NCBI GenBank assembly: GCA_016791385.1
Contig: JAEUMR010000049.1
Coordinates: forward strand, 1-64,000
DNA: 64,000 nt
Source: Hyphomonadaceae bacterium
GTDB taxonomy: Bacteria > Pseudomonadota > Alphaproteobacteria > Caulobacterales > Aquidulcibacteraceae
Reading direction: 5' to 3'
The notes below the pieces were generated by a model. That model did not search any database. It was not told where the DNA came from and saw only the letters and a program-made list of their open reading frames with translations. Of the stretch, positions 44,841 to 53,386 are shown piece after piece. The position numbers and the translations under genes are program-made. Each line of letters begins with the position of its first letter. Within the stretch, counting starts at the first letter, position 1.

Positions 44841-46304
44841 ATGCAGAAGATCGTTATTGGACTGGCGGCGCTTGCGTTCGCCTCTGGCGCGAGCGCGCAG
44901 ACAGCGGCGCCGGCGCCCGGTTTTGTGCAGGCCATCAATCCGGCGCGCGAACAGCCGCAAGCGGCGCCGGTCACGCCCGCGCAGCAGCGCACGATCGATC
45001 GCCTGCAAGCCGCCGCGCTGCAAAGCGACCACGCTTACGAGATCGTCGAGGATTTGGTGACGCAGGTTGGCCCGCGCCTTGCCGCTTCTGAAGCAGAAGC
45101 ACGCGCGCGCGATTGGGCCGTTGCGATGCTGCGCGCCAACGGCCTCAGCAATGTCCGCATCGAGCCGTTCACGATCCCGTACTGGGATGCAACGCGCGAA
45201 GAAGCGCACATTGTCGGCGCAAACGGTGAGCGCGCCATGGTCGCCGCCGCGCTCGGCGGCTCGCCCTCAACGCCTGAAGGCGGCGTCACCGCCGAAGTGG
45301 TGCGTTTTGCTGACATGGCCGCGCTCGAAGCGGCGCCCGCAAGCGCTGTTAGTGGCCGGATCGTTTTCATCGATGAGCACATGAACCGCGCACAGGATGG
45401 CGCGGGCTATGGCGTCGCTGTGCGCAAGCGCGGCCGTTGCGCGCCGGTGGCGCAAGGCAAGGGCGCCGTGGGCTGCCTGATCCGCGCCGTCGGCACCGAC
45501 ACGCATCGCTTCGCGCACCAGGGCGGCTCCTCGCGGCAAGCCGACGGCGCCTCGCTGCCGGCGATGTCGATTTCGCCGGCGGACGCCGATGTGCTTGCAA
45601 ACCTGGTTCAGCGCGGCGCCGTGCGTGTGCGCCTCGATATCCGCGCCGACATCCGCGACAATGCGCAGTCCGGCAACGTGATCGCTGAAATCCGTGGCCG
45701 CGAACGGCCGGACGAAATCGTCCTGCTCGCCGCGCACCTGGATTCCTGGGACATGGGCCAGGGCGCCATCGATGACGGCGCCGGAGTCGCCATCATCACC
45801 GCCGCTGCGCGCTTGATCCGCGAGCTGCCGAGCCGTCCACGCCGCACCATCCGCATTCTGCTCGCCGGCTCGGAAGAGAACGGCGTGCATGGCGGCGCTG
45901 CTTATGGCCGTGCGCATGCAAACGAGAACCACATCGTCGCGCTGGAGAGCGATTTCGGCGCCGGCCGCGTCTGGCGTTTCGACACGCGTTTCTCCGACAG
46001 CGCCATGCCGTATGCGCGCGCGTTCCAGCGCACGCTTGCCCCGCTTGGCATCCTGCCGGGCAACAACGAAGCCGACGGCGGCGCCGATGTGGGCGCCATC
46101 CGCCAAGCTGGCGCGCCGGTGGTCGATCTCAGCCAGGATGGCAGCGACTATTTCGACTATCATCACACGCCGGACGACACGCTTTACGCCATCGATCCGG
46201 CCGCGCTTCGTCAGAACGTCGCGGCCTGGGCGACCTTCGTGTACCTCGCCGCTGATAGCGATTGGGTGTTCCGCGATCCGCCTGCCGCCGCTGCGGCGCA
46301 CTAA
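44841..46304 (+). CDS. Secreted M28-family zinc peptidase
   Basis: A 487-residue exported aminopeptidase-like enzyme. Signal peptide MQKIVIGLAALAFASGASA with cleavage before Q. A PA-type inserted domain (about residues 130-250) precedes the catalytic domain. Zinc ligands and catalytic residues are visible in LLAAHLDSWDMGQGAIDDGA (His and Asp), AGSEENGVHG (Glu pair), ALESDFGAG (Asp) and DYHHTPDDT (His). Start at ATG 44841. It faces a minus-strand LytTR gene; the two stops overlap by 4 bases. Confidence 0.88.
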   Translation: MQKIVIGLAALAFASGASAQTAAPAPGFVQAINPAREQPQAAPVTPAQQRTIDRLQAAALQSDHAYEIVEDLVTQVGPRLAASEAEARARDWAVAMLRANGLSNVRIEPFTIPYWDATREEAHIVGANGERAMVAAALGGSPSTPEGGVTAEVVRFADMAALEAAPASAVSGRIVFIDEHMNRAQDGAGYGVAVRKRGRCAPVAQGKGAVGCLIRAVGTDTHRFAHQGGSSRQADGASLPAMSISPADADVLANLVQRGAVRVRLDIRADIRDNAQSGNVIAEIRGRERPDEIVLLAAHLDSWDMGQGAIDDGAGVAIITAAARLIRELPSRPRRTIRILLAGSEENGVHGGAAYGRAHANENHIVALESDFGAGRVWRFDTRFSDSAMPYARAFQRTLAPLGILPGNNEADGGADVGAIRQAGAPVVDLSQDGSDYFDYHHTPDDTLYAIDPAALRQNVAAWATFVYLAADSDWVFRDPPAAAAAH

Positions 46305-47119
46305 AGCCAGCCGGCCTCGCGCAGAGGCCGCACATTGGGCCGGCTCACTGGCGCCTCGGCGCCGCCCTTGAGCACCAGCACGGCGCGATCGCCTTCGCGC
46401 CGTGCGCTCTCCACCGCCTCGCGCGCCACCCACCAGGAGCGGTGCGTCTGCGCGCCCTCGAGGCCATCGAGTTCAGCGATAGCGTCGGCGAGCCGCATCA
46501 GAATGAGGTCGCTGCCCTTGGAGGTGTGAAGGCGCAGATAGTGGTCCTCGGCTGAAACGGCGTAGAGCACTGCGCCCTTCAGCTTTGGCGGCAGCCGTTC
46601 CAGAAAGCGCACCGCTGCTGGTGCTGCGCCCGCCGCCGGCGCGTGCGTTACCCGTCCCGGCCAATTCACCAGCACCATCAGTGCGGTCATGGCGCAGCAG
46701 ATCACCAGCACGCTGCCGAACAGTGCGGGCAGGGCGCCCACGCCCAGGTGCGCGGCAAAGACGAGGTTGGTGTAACCCCAGACAAAGAGCGTCGACGGCA
46801 CGCTCATGACCAGCGCCAGGATCGCCCCGAACAGCCATGGGTTCATGCGCGCGTTCGGAATCCGTGCGACCAGCAGCGCCGTGAAATTGCCCAGCACGCC
46901 GCCCGCCATCATCAGCGGCGCCCAATAGAGCAGGCGGGTGAGCAGGGGCGTTTGCCCGGTGCCCATCGCGCCCACGAACGCCAAGAATGCGCCAGCTGCG
47001 CCGGCGATGCCTAGATTGCGCGCCCAGGCCTGCCAATTCGGCGGCGGATCGCCCGCATCTGGCGCTTCGCCAACCGCCTCTTGGGTCGTTTCGCGTATCG
47101 GATCGGCAGGTCCACGCAT
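46301..47119 (-). CDS. Membrane-bound LytTR DNA-binding regulator
   Basis: About 272 residues: an N-terminal region with four hydrophobic segments (roughly residues 35-55, 65-85, 95-120 and 130-155), a linker, and a C-terminal LytTR domain (about 170-270) with LYAVSAEDHYLRLHTSKGSD, MRLADAIAELDGLEGAQTHR and SWWVAREAV, the typical HRSWWV ending. Such proteins sense at the membrane and bind DNA in direct repeats. Start at ATG 47119 lacks a good ribosome-binding site; upstream in-frame starts exist. Divergent from the DUF2306 gene, with 67 bases between starts, so that gene is its likeliest target. Confidence 0.85.
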   Translation of the reverse strand: MRGPADPIRETTQEAVGEAPDAGDPPPNWQAWARNLGIAGAAGAFLAFVGAMGTGQTPLLTRLLYWAPLMMAGGVLGNFTALLVARIPNARMNPWLFGAILALVMSVPSTLFVWGYTNLVFAAHLGVGALPALFGSVLVICCAMTALMVLVNWPGRVTHAPAAGAAPAAVRFLERLPPKLKGAVLYAVSAEDHYLRLHTSKGSDLILMRLADAIAELDGLEGAQTHRSWWVAREAVESARREGDRAVLVLKGGAEAPVSRPNVRPLREAGWL

Positions 47120-47186
47120 GTTCGGGTGCAACGGCTCCACGGTTCGGAGAGGGCTTCTAGCAGAGCCGAGTTGGAGCTTCGATCCC

Positions 47187-47723
47187 GTGACCACAAAGCA
47201 ATCCGTCCTGAGCGCCGCCCGTCCTTACCTCCCCTGGGCTGTGTTCGCGCTTATCCTTGGCGCCGTCTTCGTCCCCAACTGGCGGCTGTTCGTCGGTTAT
47301 TTCGAGCAGCACCCGGTCACGCCCCACGCGCCGGACTGGGCCCTGGCCGCGCGCTTGCCGCTCATGATTAAGCTGCATGTGCTGGCCGCGCTATCGGCGC
47401 TCGTGATCGGCGGCGTCATCCTGTTCAAACCGAAGGGAAGCGGTTTCCACCGGACGCTTGGCTGGGCCTGGGTGCTGGCCATGGCGGCAGCCGCCATCTC
47501 CAGCCTTTTCATCACGGAGCTCAATCGCGGCGCCTGGTCGATCATCCATCTGCTCAGCGGCTGGACCATCATCGGCCTGCCGATGGCGATCTATGCGATC
47601 CGGCGCAAGCAAGTGCAGACGCACCAACGGGCGATGACGGGCATGTTTATAGGCGGCCTGATCGTCGCCGGCGTGCTTGCCTTCATGCCGGGCCGTTTCA
47701 TGTTTGACTTCCTGCTCGGCTGA
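47187..47723 (+). CDS. DUF2306-type membrane protein
   Basis: A 178-residue protein with about four membrane segments: LPWAVFALILGAVFVPN, LHVLAALSALVIGGVILFKP, HRTLGWAWVLAMAAAAISSL, and later IIGLPMAIYAI plus a final GMFIGGLIVAGVLAFMP. The spacing of His residues (KLHVL, FHRTLGW, IIHLLSGW, THQRAMTG) matches the DUF2306 family, which is cytochrome-like in appearance; whether haem is bound is unknown. GTG start 47187 with TTGGAG upstream. Shares its promoter region with the LytTR gene. Confidence 0.75.
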   Translation: MTTKQSVLSAARPYLPWAVFALILGAVFVPNWRLFVGYFEQHPVTPHAPDWALAARLPLMIKLHVLAALSALVIGGVILFKPKGSGFHRTLGWAWVLAMAAAAISSLFITELNRGAWSIIHLLSGWTIIGLPMAIYAIRRKQVQTHQRAMTGMFIGGLIVAGVLAFMPGRFMFDFLLG

Positions 47724-47810
47724 GGCGGCCCGGAAGCGGCCTGTCCACCGCTTTGCTCACATTTCTGAATGGCGCGGGGCGGCGGATCACCCTAAGAAAA
47801 CGCCGCTCCC

Positions 47811-49076
47811 ATGCCCAACCAATTGCGCAACGTCGCTACGCTGATCGCAGCTGTGACGATCCTGCAGATCGCAGGCGGGCTCTTAGGCGTGCGTCTGCCG
47901 CTGGCGTTCGCCGCCGAAGGCCATTCGCGCACCGCGCTCGGCTTGGTCGCAGCATCCTACTCGGCCGGCTTCATGATGGGGGCGATGATCGCGACGACAT
48001 TGCTCGCGCGCGTCGGCCACATCCGCGTCTACGCCGCCAGCGCCGCCATCTTCGCGGTGACGACGCTGATGCTGCACTTCGCGGGCGATGTCTGGAGCTG
48101 GGGCTTTGCGCGCATGTGCGCGGGCGTGGCGGTGGCGCTGATGTTCGCCGTTGTCGAAAGCTGGATGAGCCACTCGATCTCATCGAACGCGCGCGGGGAG
48201 GTGATGAGCATCTATATGGTGCTCACCAAGGGCGCGATCGCCATCGGCCCTTTCTTCGCCGCCACTTATGCGCCGCAAGCGCCCGAGCCGTGGATGATCT
48301 CGGCCGCGCTCGCCGCGCTGTCGATGGTGCCGGTGTGCTTCACCGCCGCTGAGCAGCCCGCGCCGCCCAAGGCGCAGCCGCTGGCGCTGGTCGAGCAATT
48401 CGCCACCGCGCCCGCAGCCGTCATCGGCAGCTTCGGCGCCGGGCTGGTGAATGGCGGCGTGCTGGCGCTCGCGCCGCTCTACGCCTCGCAGCATTATGGA
48501 CCGGCCGCGGCGGCCAATTTCTATGCGGCGGCCTTTACCGGCTCTTTGTTGCTGCAATGGCCGGCTGGACGCGTCTCGGATCGCGTCGACCGCCGGCTCG
48601 TCATCGCCGCGCTAGCCGGGCTCGCTGCTGTGTGCGCGTTCGCGTTGGCGCTTTGGAGCGGGGCGCTCTCCAACGTGCAGGCGATCCTGTTGTTCTTCGG
48701 CTGGGGCGCAGGCGCGCTCAGCTTCTACGGAATCGCCGTCGCGCACATGGCCGACCGCGCCGAGCCTGGCCGTCTCGCACAATCAGCAGCGGGGCTATTG
48801 TTCGTCTGGGCGAGCGGATCGGTGATCGGGCCGCTGCTGATGGGCCCGTTGGTGGATTGGTTCGGCATCGCCGGCATGTTCTGGTTCGCGGGCGCTGCGG
48901 CGCTGCTGGTTGCGCTGGCCATGTTCTGGCGCCGCACCACGCGTGAGCCGGCGACCACCAAGGAAGAGTTCGCACCGCAGCTCGGCACCAGCGTCGCCGC
49001 AGGCGAAATCGCCTATGGCGACGAAGACGCAAAGCCGGCCCCAGGCGCGATTGCAGGCGTCAGCAATCCGCGCTAG
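47811..49076 (+). CDS. MFS transporter (YcaD-like)
   Basis: A 421-residue major-facilitator protein with 12 hydrophobic segments. N-terminal LPLAFAAEGHSRTALGLVAA, MIATTLLARVGHIRVYAASA (motif A-like loop) and FAVVESWMSHSISSNARGEV are characteristic of the YcaD subgroup of MFS carriers (WMS and NARGEVMSIYM), as are WPAGRVSDRVDRRLV and QSAAGLLFVWASGSVIGPLL. Substrate unknown. Starts 87 bases after the DUF2306 gene and ends 8 bases before the chromate transporter. Confidence 0.85.
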   Translation: MPNQLRNVATLIAAVTILQIAGGLLGVRLPLAFAAEGHSRTALGLVAASYSAGFMMGAMIATTLLARVGHIRVYAASAAIFAVTTLMLHFAGDVWSWGFARMCAGVAVALMFAVVESWMSHSISSNARGEVMSIYMVLTKGAIAIGPFFAATYAPQAPEPWMISAALAALSMVPVCFTAAEQPAPPKAQPLALVEQFATAPAAVIGSFGAGLVNGGVLALAPLYASQHYGPAAAANFYAAAFTGSLLLQWPAGRVSDRVDRRLVIAALAGLAAVCAFALALWSGALSNVQAILLFFGWGAGALSFYGIAVAHMADRAEPGRLAQSAAGLLFVWASGSVIGPLLMGPLVDWFGIAGMFWFAGAAALLVALAMFWRRTTREPATTKEEFAPQLGTSVAAGEIAYGDEDAKPAPGAIAGVSNPR

Positions 49077-49084
49077 CGGCGCAT

Positions 49085-50326
49085 GTGGTCTCGCTCGCGA
49101 CCCTCTTTCGTGACTCGCTGAAGATCGGCTGCCTTGGCTTCGGCGGACCGGCCGGTCAGATCGCGCTCATGCACCGCGTGTTCGTTGACGAGCGCGGCTG
49201 GATCGATGACGCGCGCTTCCAGCGCATGCTCGCCTTCTGCATGGTGTTGCCCGGCCCGGAAGCGCAGCAGCTCGCGACCTATGTCGGCTGGCGCCTGCGC
49301 GGCTGGCAAGGCGCGTTGATCGCCGGTTGGCTGTTCGTCATCCCCGGTGCGCTGGTCGTGCTCGCACTCTCGTGGCTCTACGTGAATTTCGGCGCCGTGC
49401 CGCTGGTGGCGGCTGCGTTCGACGGCGTGAAATGCGCGGTGGTCGCGCTTGTGGCGGAAGCGTTGATCAAGATCGCCAAGCGCGCGCTGAAGACGAAGCT
49501 TGCTTTGCTGATCGCCGCCGCCGCGTTCGCCGCGCTCGTTCTCGGCGCGCCGTTCCCACTTGTGATCGTGGCGGCAGGCTTGGTCGGCGCGTTCTCCAAC
49601 GCAGGGGTGGGCGCGCGCGCCGTGGCCGCGCAACCCACGGCCCTCGGGGGGAAGGGGCCTGCGCTGCTCTGGCTCATTCTCTGGCTCGCGCCGCCCGCGC
49701 TGATCGCCGTCACGCTCGGCCCCGATCACGTGCTGTTCCAGATCGCGCTGGTGTTCTCGGTGCTGGCCTGCGTGACCTTCGGCGGCGCCTACGCGCTGCT
49801 GGCCTACCTCACCACCGAAGCTGCAGCGCGCGGCTGGCTGACGCCGCCGCAGATGATCGACGGCCTCGGTCTCGCAGAAACGACGCCTGGCCCGCTCATC
49901 CTCGTCAACGAGTTCGCCGGCTACCTCGCTGGCTGGAACGCGGGCGGCGGCGCGCTGGCGTTTGCGGGCGCGGCTGTCGCGCTGTGGTGCACGTTCGCGC
50001 CGAGCTTTGTCTGGATCTTCGCCGCCGCGCCGTTCGCCGAGCGCCTGGAGCACAACCGCCGCGCTGCCGGCGCGCTGGCCGCCATCACCGCCGCCGTGCT
50101 CGGCGTCATCGCCAAGCTGGCGCTGTTCTTCGCTTCGCACGCGCTGTTCGCCCGCCAGTTCGCCCTCGGCCCGCTCGAGCTGCCGGACCTCGCGTCAGTC
50201 CGGCCCTGGATGGCGGCGCTGGCCTTCGGCGCGGCGCTCGCTCTGATCCGCTTCCGGCTGAACCTGCTACTCGCGCTGGCGATTTGCGCGGTCTTGGGCT
50301 TGGCGGCGCGGGCGCTCGGCCTGTAA
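49085..50326 (+). CDS. chrA: Chromate transporter ChrA, two-domain
   Basis: A 413-residue CHR-family membrane protein with two homologous halves. The N-terminal CHR domain has [40 protein letters not shown] and [15 protein letters not shown]; the C-terminal copy has [19 protein letters not shown] and [20 protein letters not shown]. Long-chain CHR proteins efflux chromate. The start is GTG 49085, 8 bases after the MFS gene. Whether it confers chromate resistance here cannot be known from sequence. Confidence 0.9.
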   Translation: MVSLATLFRDSLKIGCLGFGGPAGQIALMHRVFVDERGWIDDARFQRMLAFCMVLPGPEAQQLATYVGWRLRGWQGALIAGWLFVIPGALVVLALSWLYVNFGAVPLVAAAFDGVKCAVVALVAEALIKIAKRALKTKLALLIAAAAFAALVLGAPFPLVIVAAGLVGAFSNAGVGARAVAAQPTALGGKGPALLWLILWLAPPALIAVTLGPDHVLFQIALVFSVLACVTFGGAYALLAYLTTEAAARGWLTPPQMIDGLGLAETTPGPLILVNEFAGYLAGWNAGGGALAFAGAAVALWCTFAPSFVWIFAAAPFAERLEHNRRAAGALAAITAAVLGVIAKLALFFASHALFARQFALGPLELPDLASVRPWMAALAFGAALALIRFRLNLLLALAICAVLGLAARALGL

Positions 50327-50358
50327 GAGGTCCGCTCCGATTTCCCGAAGGGTCGCCG

Positions 50359-51552
<1,194 letters not shown>

Positions 51553-51679
51553 AGCTGCGGCGCCAGCTGAAATCTTGGTGAGGCGCTCCCTCCGTGGCCG
51601 GCTGTCTCAACGTGCGTTCTGCCGCGCATGCGCAAGAAGCTAGCAGCCATTGAACGCATGCCGCACGCCGAACGCGCCG

Positions 51680-51805
51680 AGGCCCGAATTCGGCGGATCG
51701 ACACGCCCTCACGTATCTGGCCCGTACGTTCTCTATGTGCAGGTAAGCGCCGACCGCGTAGAGGTGCTACGCATCCTGCACGCGGCGCAGGACCGCGACG
51801 CCATC
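51680..51805 (+). pseudogene. Possible ParE/RelE-type toxin C-terminal remnant
   Basis: The frame encodes [20 protein letters not shown] followed by [20 protein letters not shown], which resembles the last 40-45 residues of ParE-type toxins (a G-x-x-R segment, a PYVLYY-like strand and a DRVEVLRVLHGARD-like end). A stop lies 12 codons upstream of the N-terminal edge, so about half the toxin is missing, and no antitoxin gene is seen. It has no stop of its own and runs in frame into the VOC gene. Identification is by pattern and should be treated as tentative. Confidence 0.45.
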
Positions 51806-51823
51806 ATGTCTGGGATGGAAGAA

Positions 51824-52192
51824 ATGATCGGCTATGTAACGCTCGGCACGAACGACCTTCAGCGCGCAGCGGCGTTCTACGACAAGATCGCCGGTGCGTT
51901 CGGCGTGAAGCGGATGATGGAGAACGACACCTTCATCGCCTGGGGCGAGCCCGGCGGCGGCCCCGGCATCGGGCTCACCAAGCCGTTCGACGGCAAGTCG
52001 GCCACGATTGGCAATGGCGTGATGGTGGCGCTGGAGTGCAAGGACCGCGCCCAGGTGGACGCGCTTTACAAGCTGGCGATGTCGCTCGGCGCGCAGGACG
52101 AAGGTGGCCCTGGCGATCGCGGCGGCGGCTTCTACGCTGCTTACTTCCGCGACCCGGACGGCAACAAGCTCAACGCCTTCGTGATGGGCTAA
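51824..52192 (+). CDS. VOC-family (glyoxalase-like) protein
   Basis: A 122-residue vicinal-oxygen-chelate protein starting MIGYVTLGTNDLQRAAAFYD, with FIAWGEPGGGPGIGLTKPFD, IGNGVMVALECKDRAQVDAL, and a final AAYFRDPDGNKLNAFVMG. The FRDPDGNK ending is the usual VOC signature. ATG 51824 is preferred because it matches the family N-terminus; in-frame ATGs at 51806 and 51815 are also possible, and the frame continues upstream through a toxin-like remnant. Inserted between sucC and sucD. Substrate unknown. Confidence 0.82.
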   Translation: MIGYVTLGTNDLQRAAAFYDKIAGAFGVKRMMENDTFIAWGEPGGGPGIGLTKPFDGKSATIGNGVMVALECKDRAQVDALYKLAMSLGAQDEGGPGDRGGGFYAAYFRDPDGNKLNAFVMG

Positions 52193-52252
52193 TCTTCAGC
52201 TCAGCGTCGCGCCGCTGAACATACGCTCCACGTCCGGCATCAGCGTTGCGTC

Positions 52253-52274
52253 CGCGGCACAATAATTTGCCGCG
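52253..52274. promoter_or_regulatory. Inverted repeat upstream of sucD
   Basis: CGCGGCA (52253-52259), loop CAATAATT, TGCCGCG (52268-52274): a perfect 7-bp inverted repeat with an AT-rich centre. It lies 104 bases before the sucD start in the 185-base gap after the VOC gene, which otherwise holds no recognisable gene. It may be an operator at a separate sucD promoter or an RNA hairpin. No T-tract follows. Confidence 0.4.
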
Positions 52275-52377
52275 AGAGGCCGTTCTAGAGCGCCGTGCGG
52301 GGCAGGGATTTGCATCCGCGCGCGGTGGGCGCTAGGACGGCCACCGCTTCGCGCGAGCGCCGCGCCTGGGGGCCGAT

Positions 52378-53262
52378 TTGTCTATTCTCGTCAACGCCAA
52401 TACCCGCGTCATCTGCCAAGGTTTCACCGGCAAGAACGGCACGTTCCATTCCGAGCAGGCGATCGCCTACGGCACCAAGATGACGGGCGGCGTCAGCCCC
52501 GGCAAAGCCGGCACAACCCATCTCGGTCTGCCGGTGTTCGCCTCCGTGGCCGAGGCGAAGGAGAAGGCGGGCGCCGACGCGACCGTGATCTACGTGCCCC
52601 CGCCGGGCGCCGCCGCCGCTATCGAAGAGGCGATCGACGCCGAGATCCCGTTCATCGTCTGCATCACCGAAGGCATCCCGGTGCTCGATATGGTGCGGGT
52701 GAAGGCCAAGCTGCAGAAATCGAAGTCGATTTTGCTCGGCCCGAACTGCCCGGGCGTGCTCACGCCGAACGAGTGCAAGATCGGCATCATGCCGGGCCAA
52801 ATCTTCCGCAAGGGCAAGGTCGGCGTCGTTTCACGCTCCGGCACGCTGACTTACGAAGCCGTGTTCCAGACCACCAATGAGGGCCTGGGCCAGACCACCG
52901 CGGTCGGCATCGGCGGCGACCCGGTGAAGGGGACGGAATTCATCGACGTTCTGGAGCGCTTCCTGGCCGACGCCGAGACCCAAGCCATCATCATGATCGG
53001 CGAAATCGGCGGTTCGGCCGAAGAAGACGCCGCCCAGTTTCTGGCCGACGAGAAGAAGAAGGGCCGCTGGAAGCCGACCGTCGGCTTCATCGCCGGCCGC
53101 ACCGCGCCTCCGGGCCGGCGCATGGGCCACGCCGGCGCCATCATTTCCGGCGGCAAGGGCGACGCGGAATCGAAGATCGCCGCCATGGAAGCGGCCGGAA
53201 TCAAGGTCGCTCCGCACCCGGCGGCGCTGGGGCGGACCATGAGCGAGCTGCTCAAGGCCTAA
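52378..53262 (+). CDS. sucD: Succinyl-CoA synthetase alpha subunit
   Basis: A 294-residue CoA-binding subunit. [20 protein letters not shown] at the N-terminus, the CoA domain with [14 protein letters not shown] and [20 protein letters not shown], and the phospho-His in [13 protein letters not shown] (about residue 250). The start is TTG at 52378, preceded by GGGGG; there is no ATG or GTG at the family start position. Partner of sucC, from which it is separated by about 825 bases. Confidence 0.96.
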   Translation: MSILVNANTRVICQGFTGKNGTFHSEQAIAYGTKMTGGVSPGKAGTTHLGLPVFASVAEAKEKAGADATVIYVPPPGAAAAIEEAIDAEIPFIVCITEGIPVLDMVRVKAKLQKSKSILLGPNCPGVLTPNECKIGIMPGQIFRKGKVGVVSRSGTLTYEAVFQTTNEGLGQTTAVGIGGDPVKGTEFIDVLERFLADAETQAIIMIGEIGGSAEEDAAQFLADEKKKGRWKPTVGFIAGRTAPPGRRMGHAGAIISGGKGDAESKIAAMEAAGIKVAPHPAALGRTMSELLKA

Positions 53263-53386
53263 TCGCAGCTTTGCGCCAATGCAGCGCTTCAATCCTCCGG
53301 CGACGCACTTTAGAAGGGGCGCCGCTCCGGGCGCGCGCCTATATCCCCCTCAGATGCGCACGGAATTTCCGAGAGGTTAGCGTTCC

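Noticed and set aside
49327-50358. N-terminal extension of sucC by 344 residues
   Set aside because: The frame is open, but it overlaps chrA, which has clear CHR motifs, and the extension is Arg/Ala-rich low-information sequence. SucC begins exactly at the family N-terminus.
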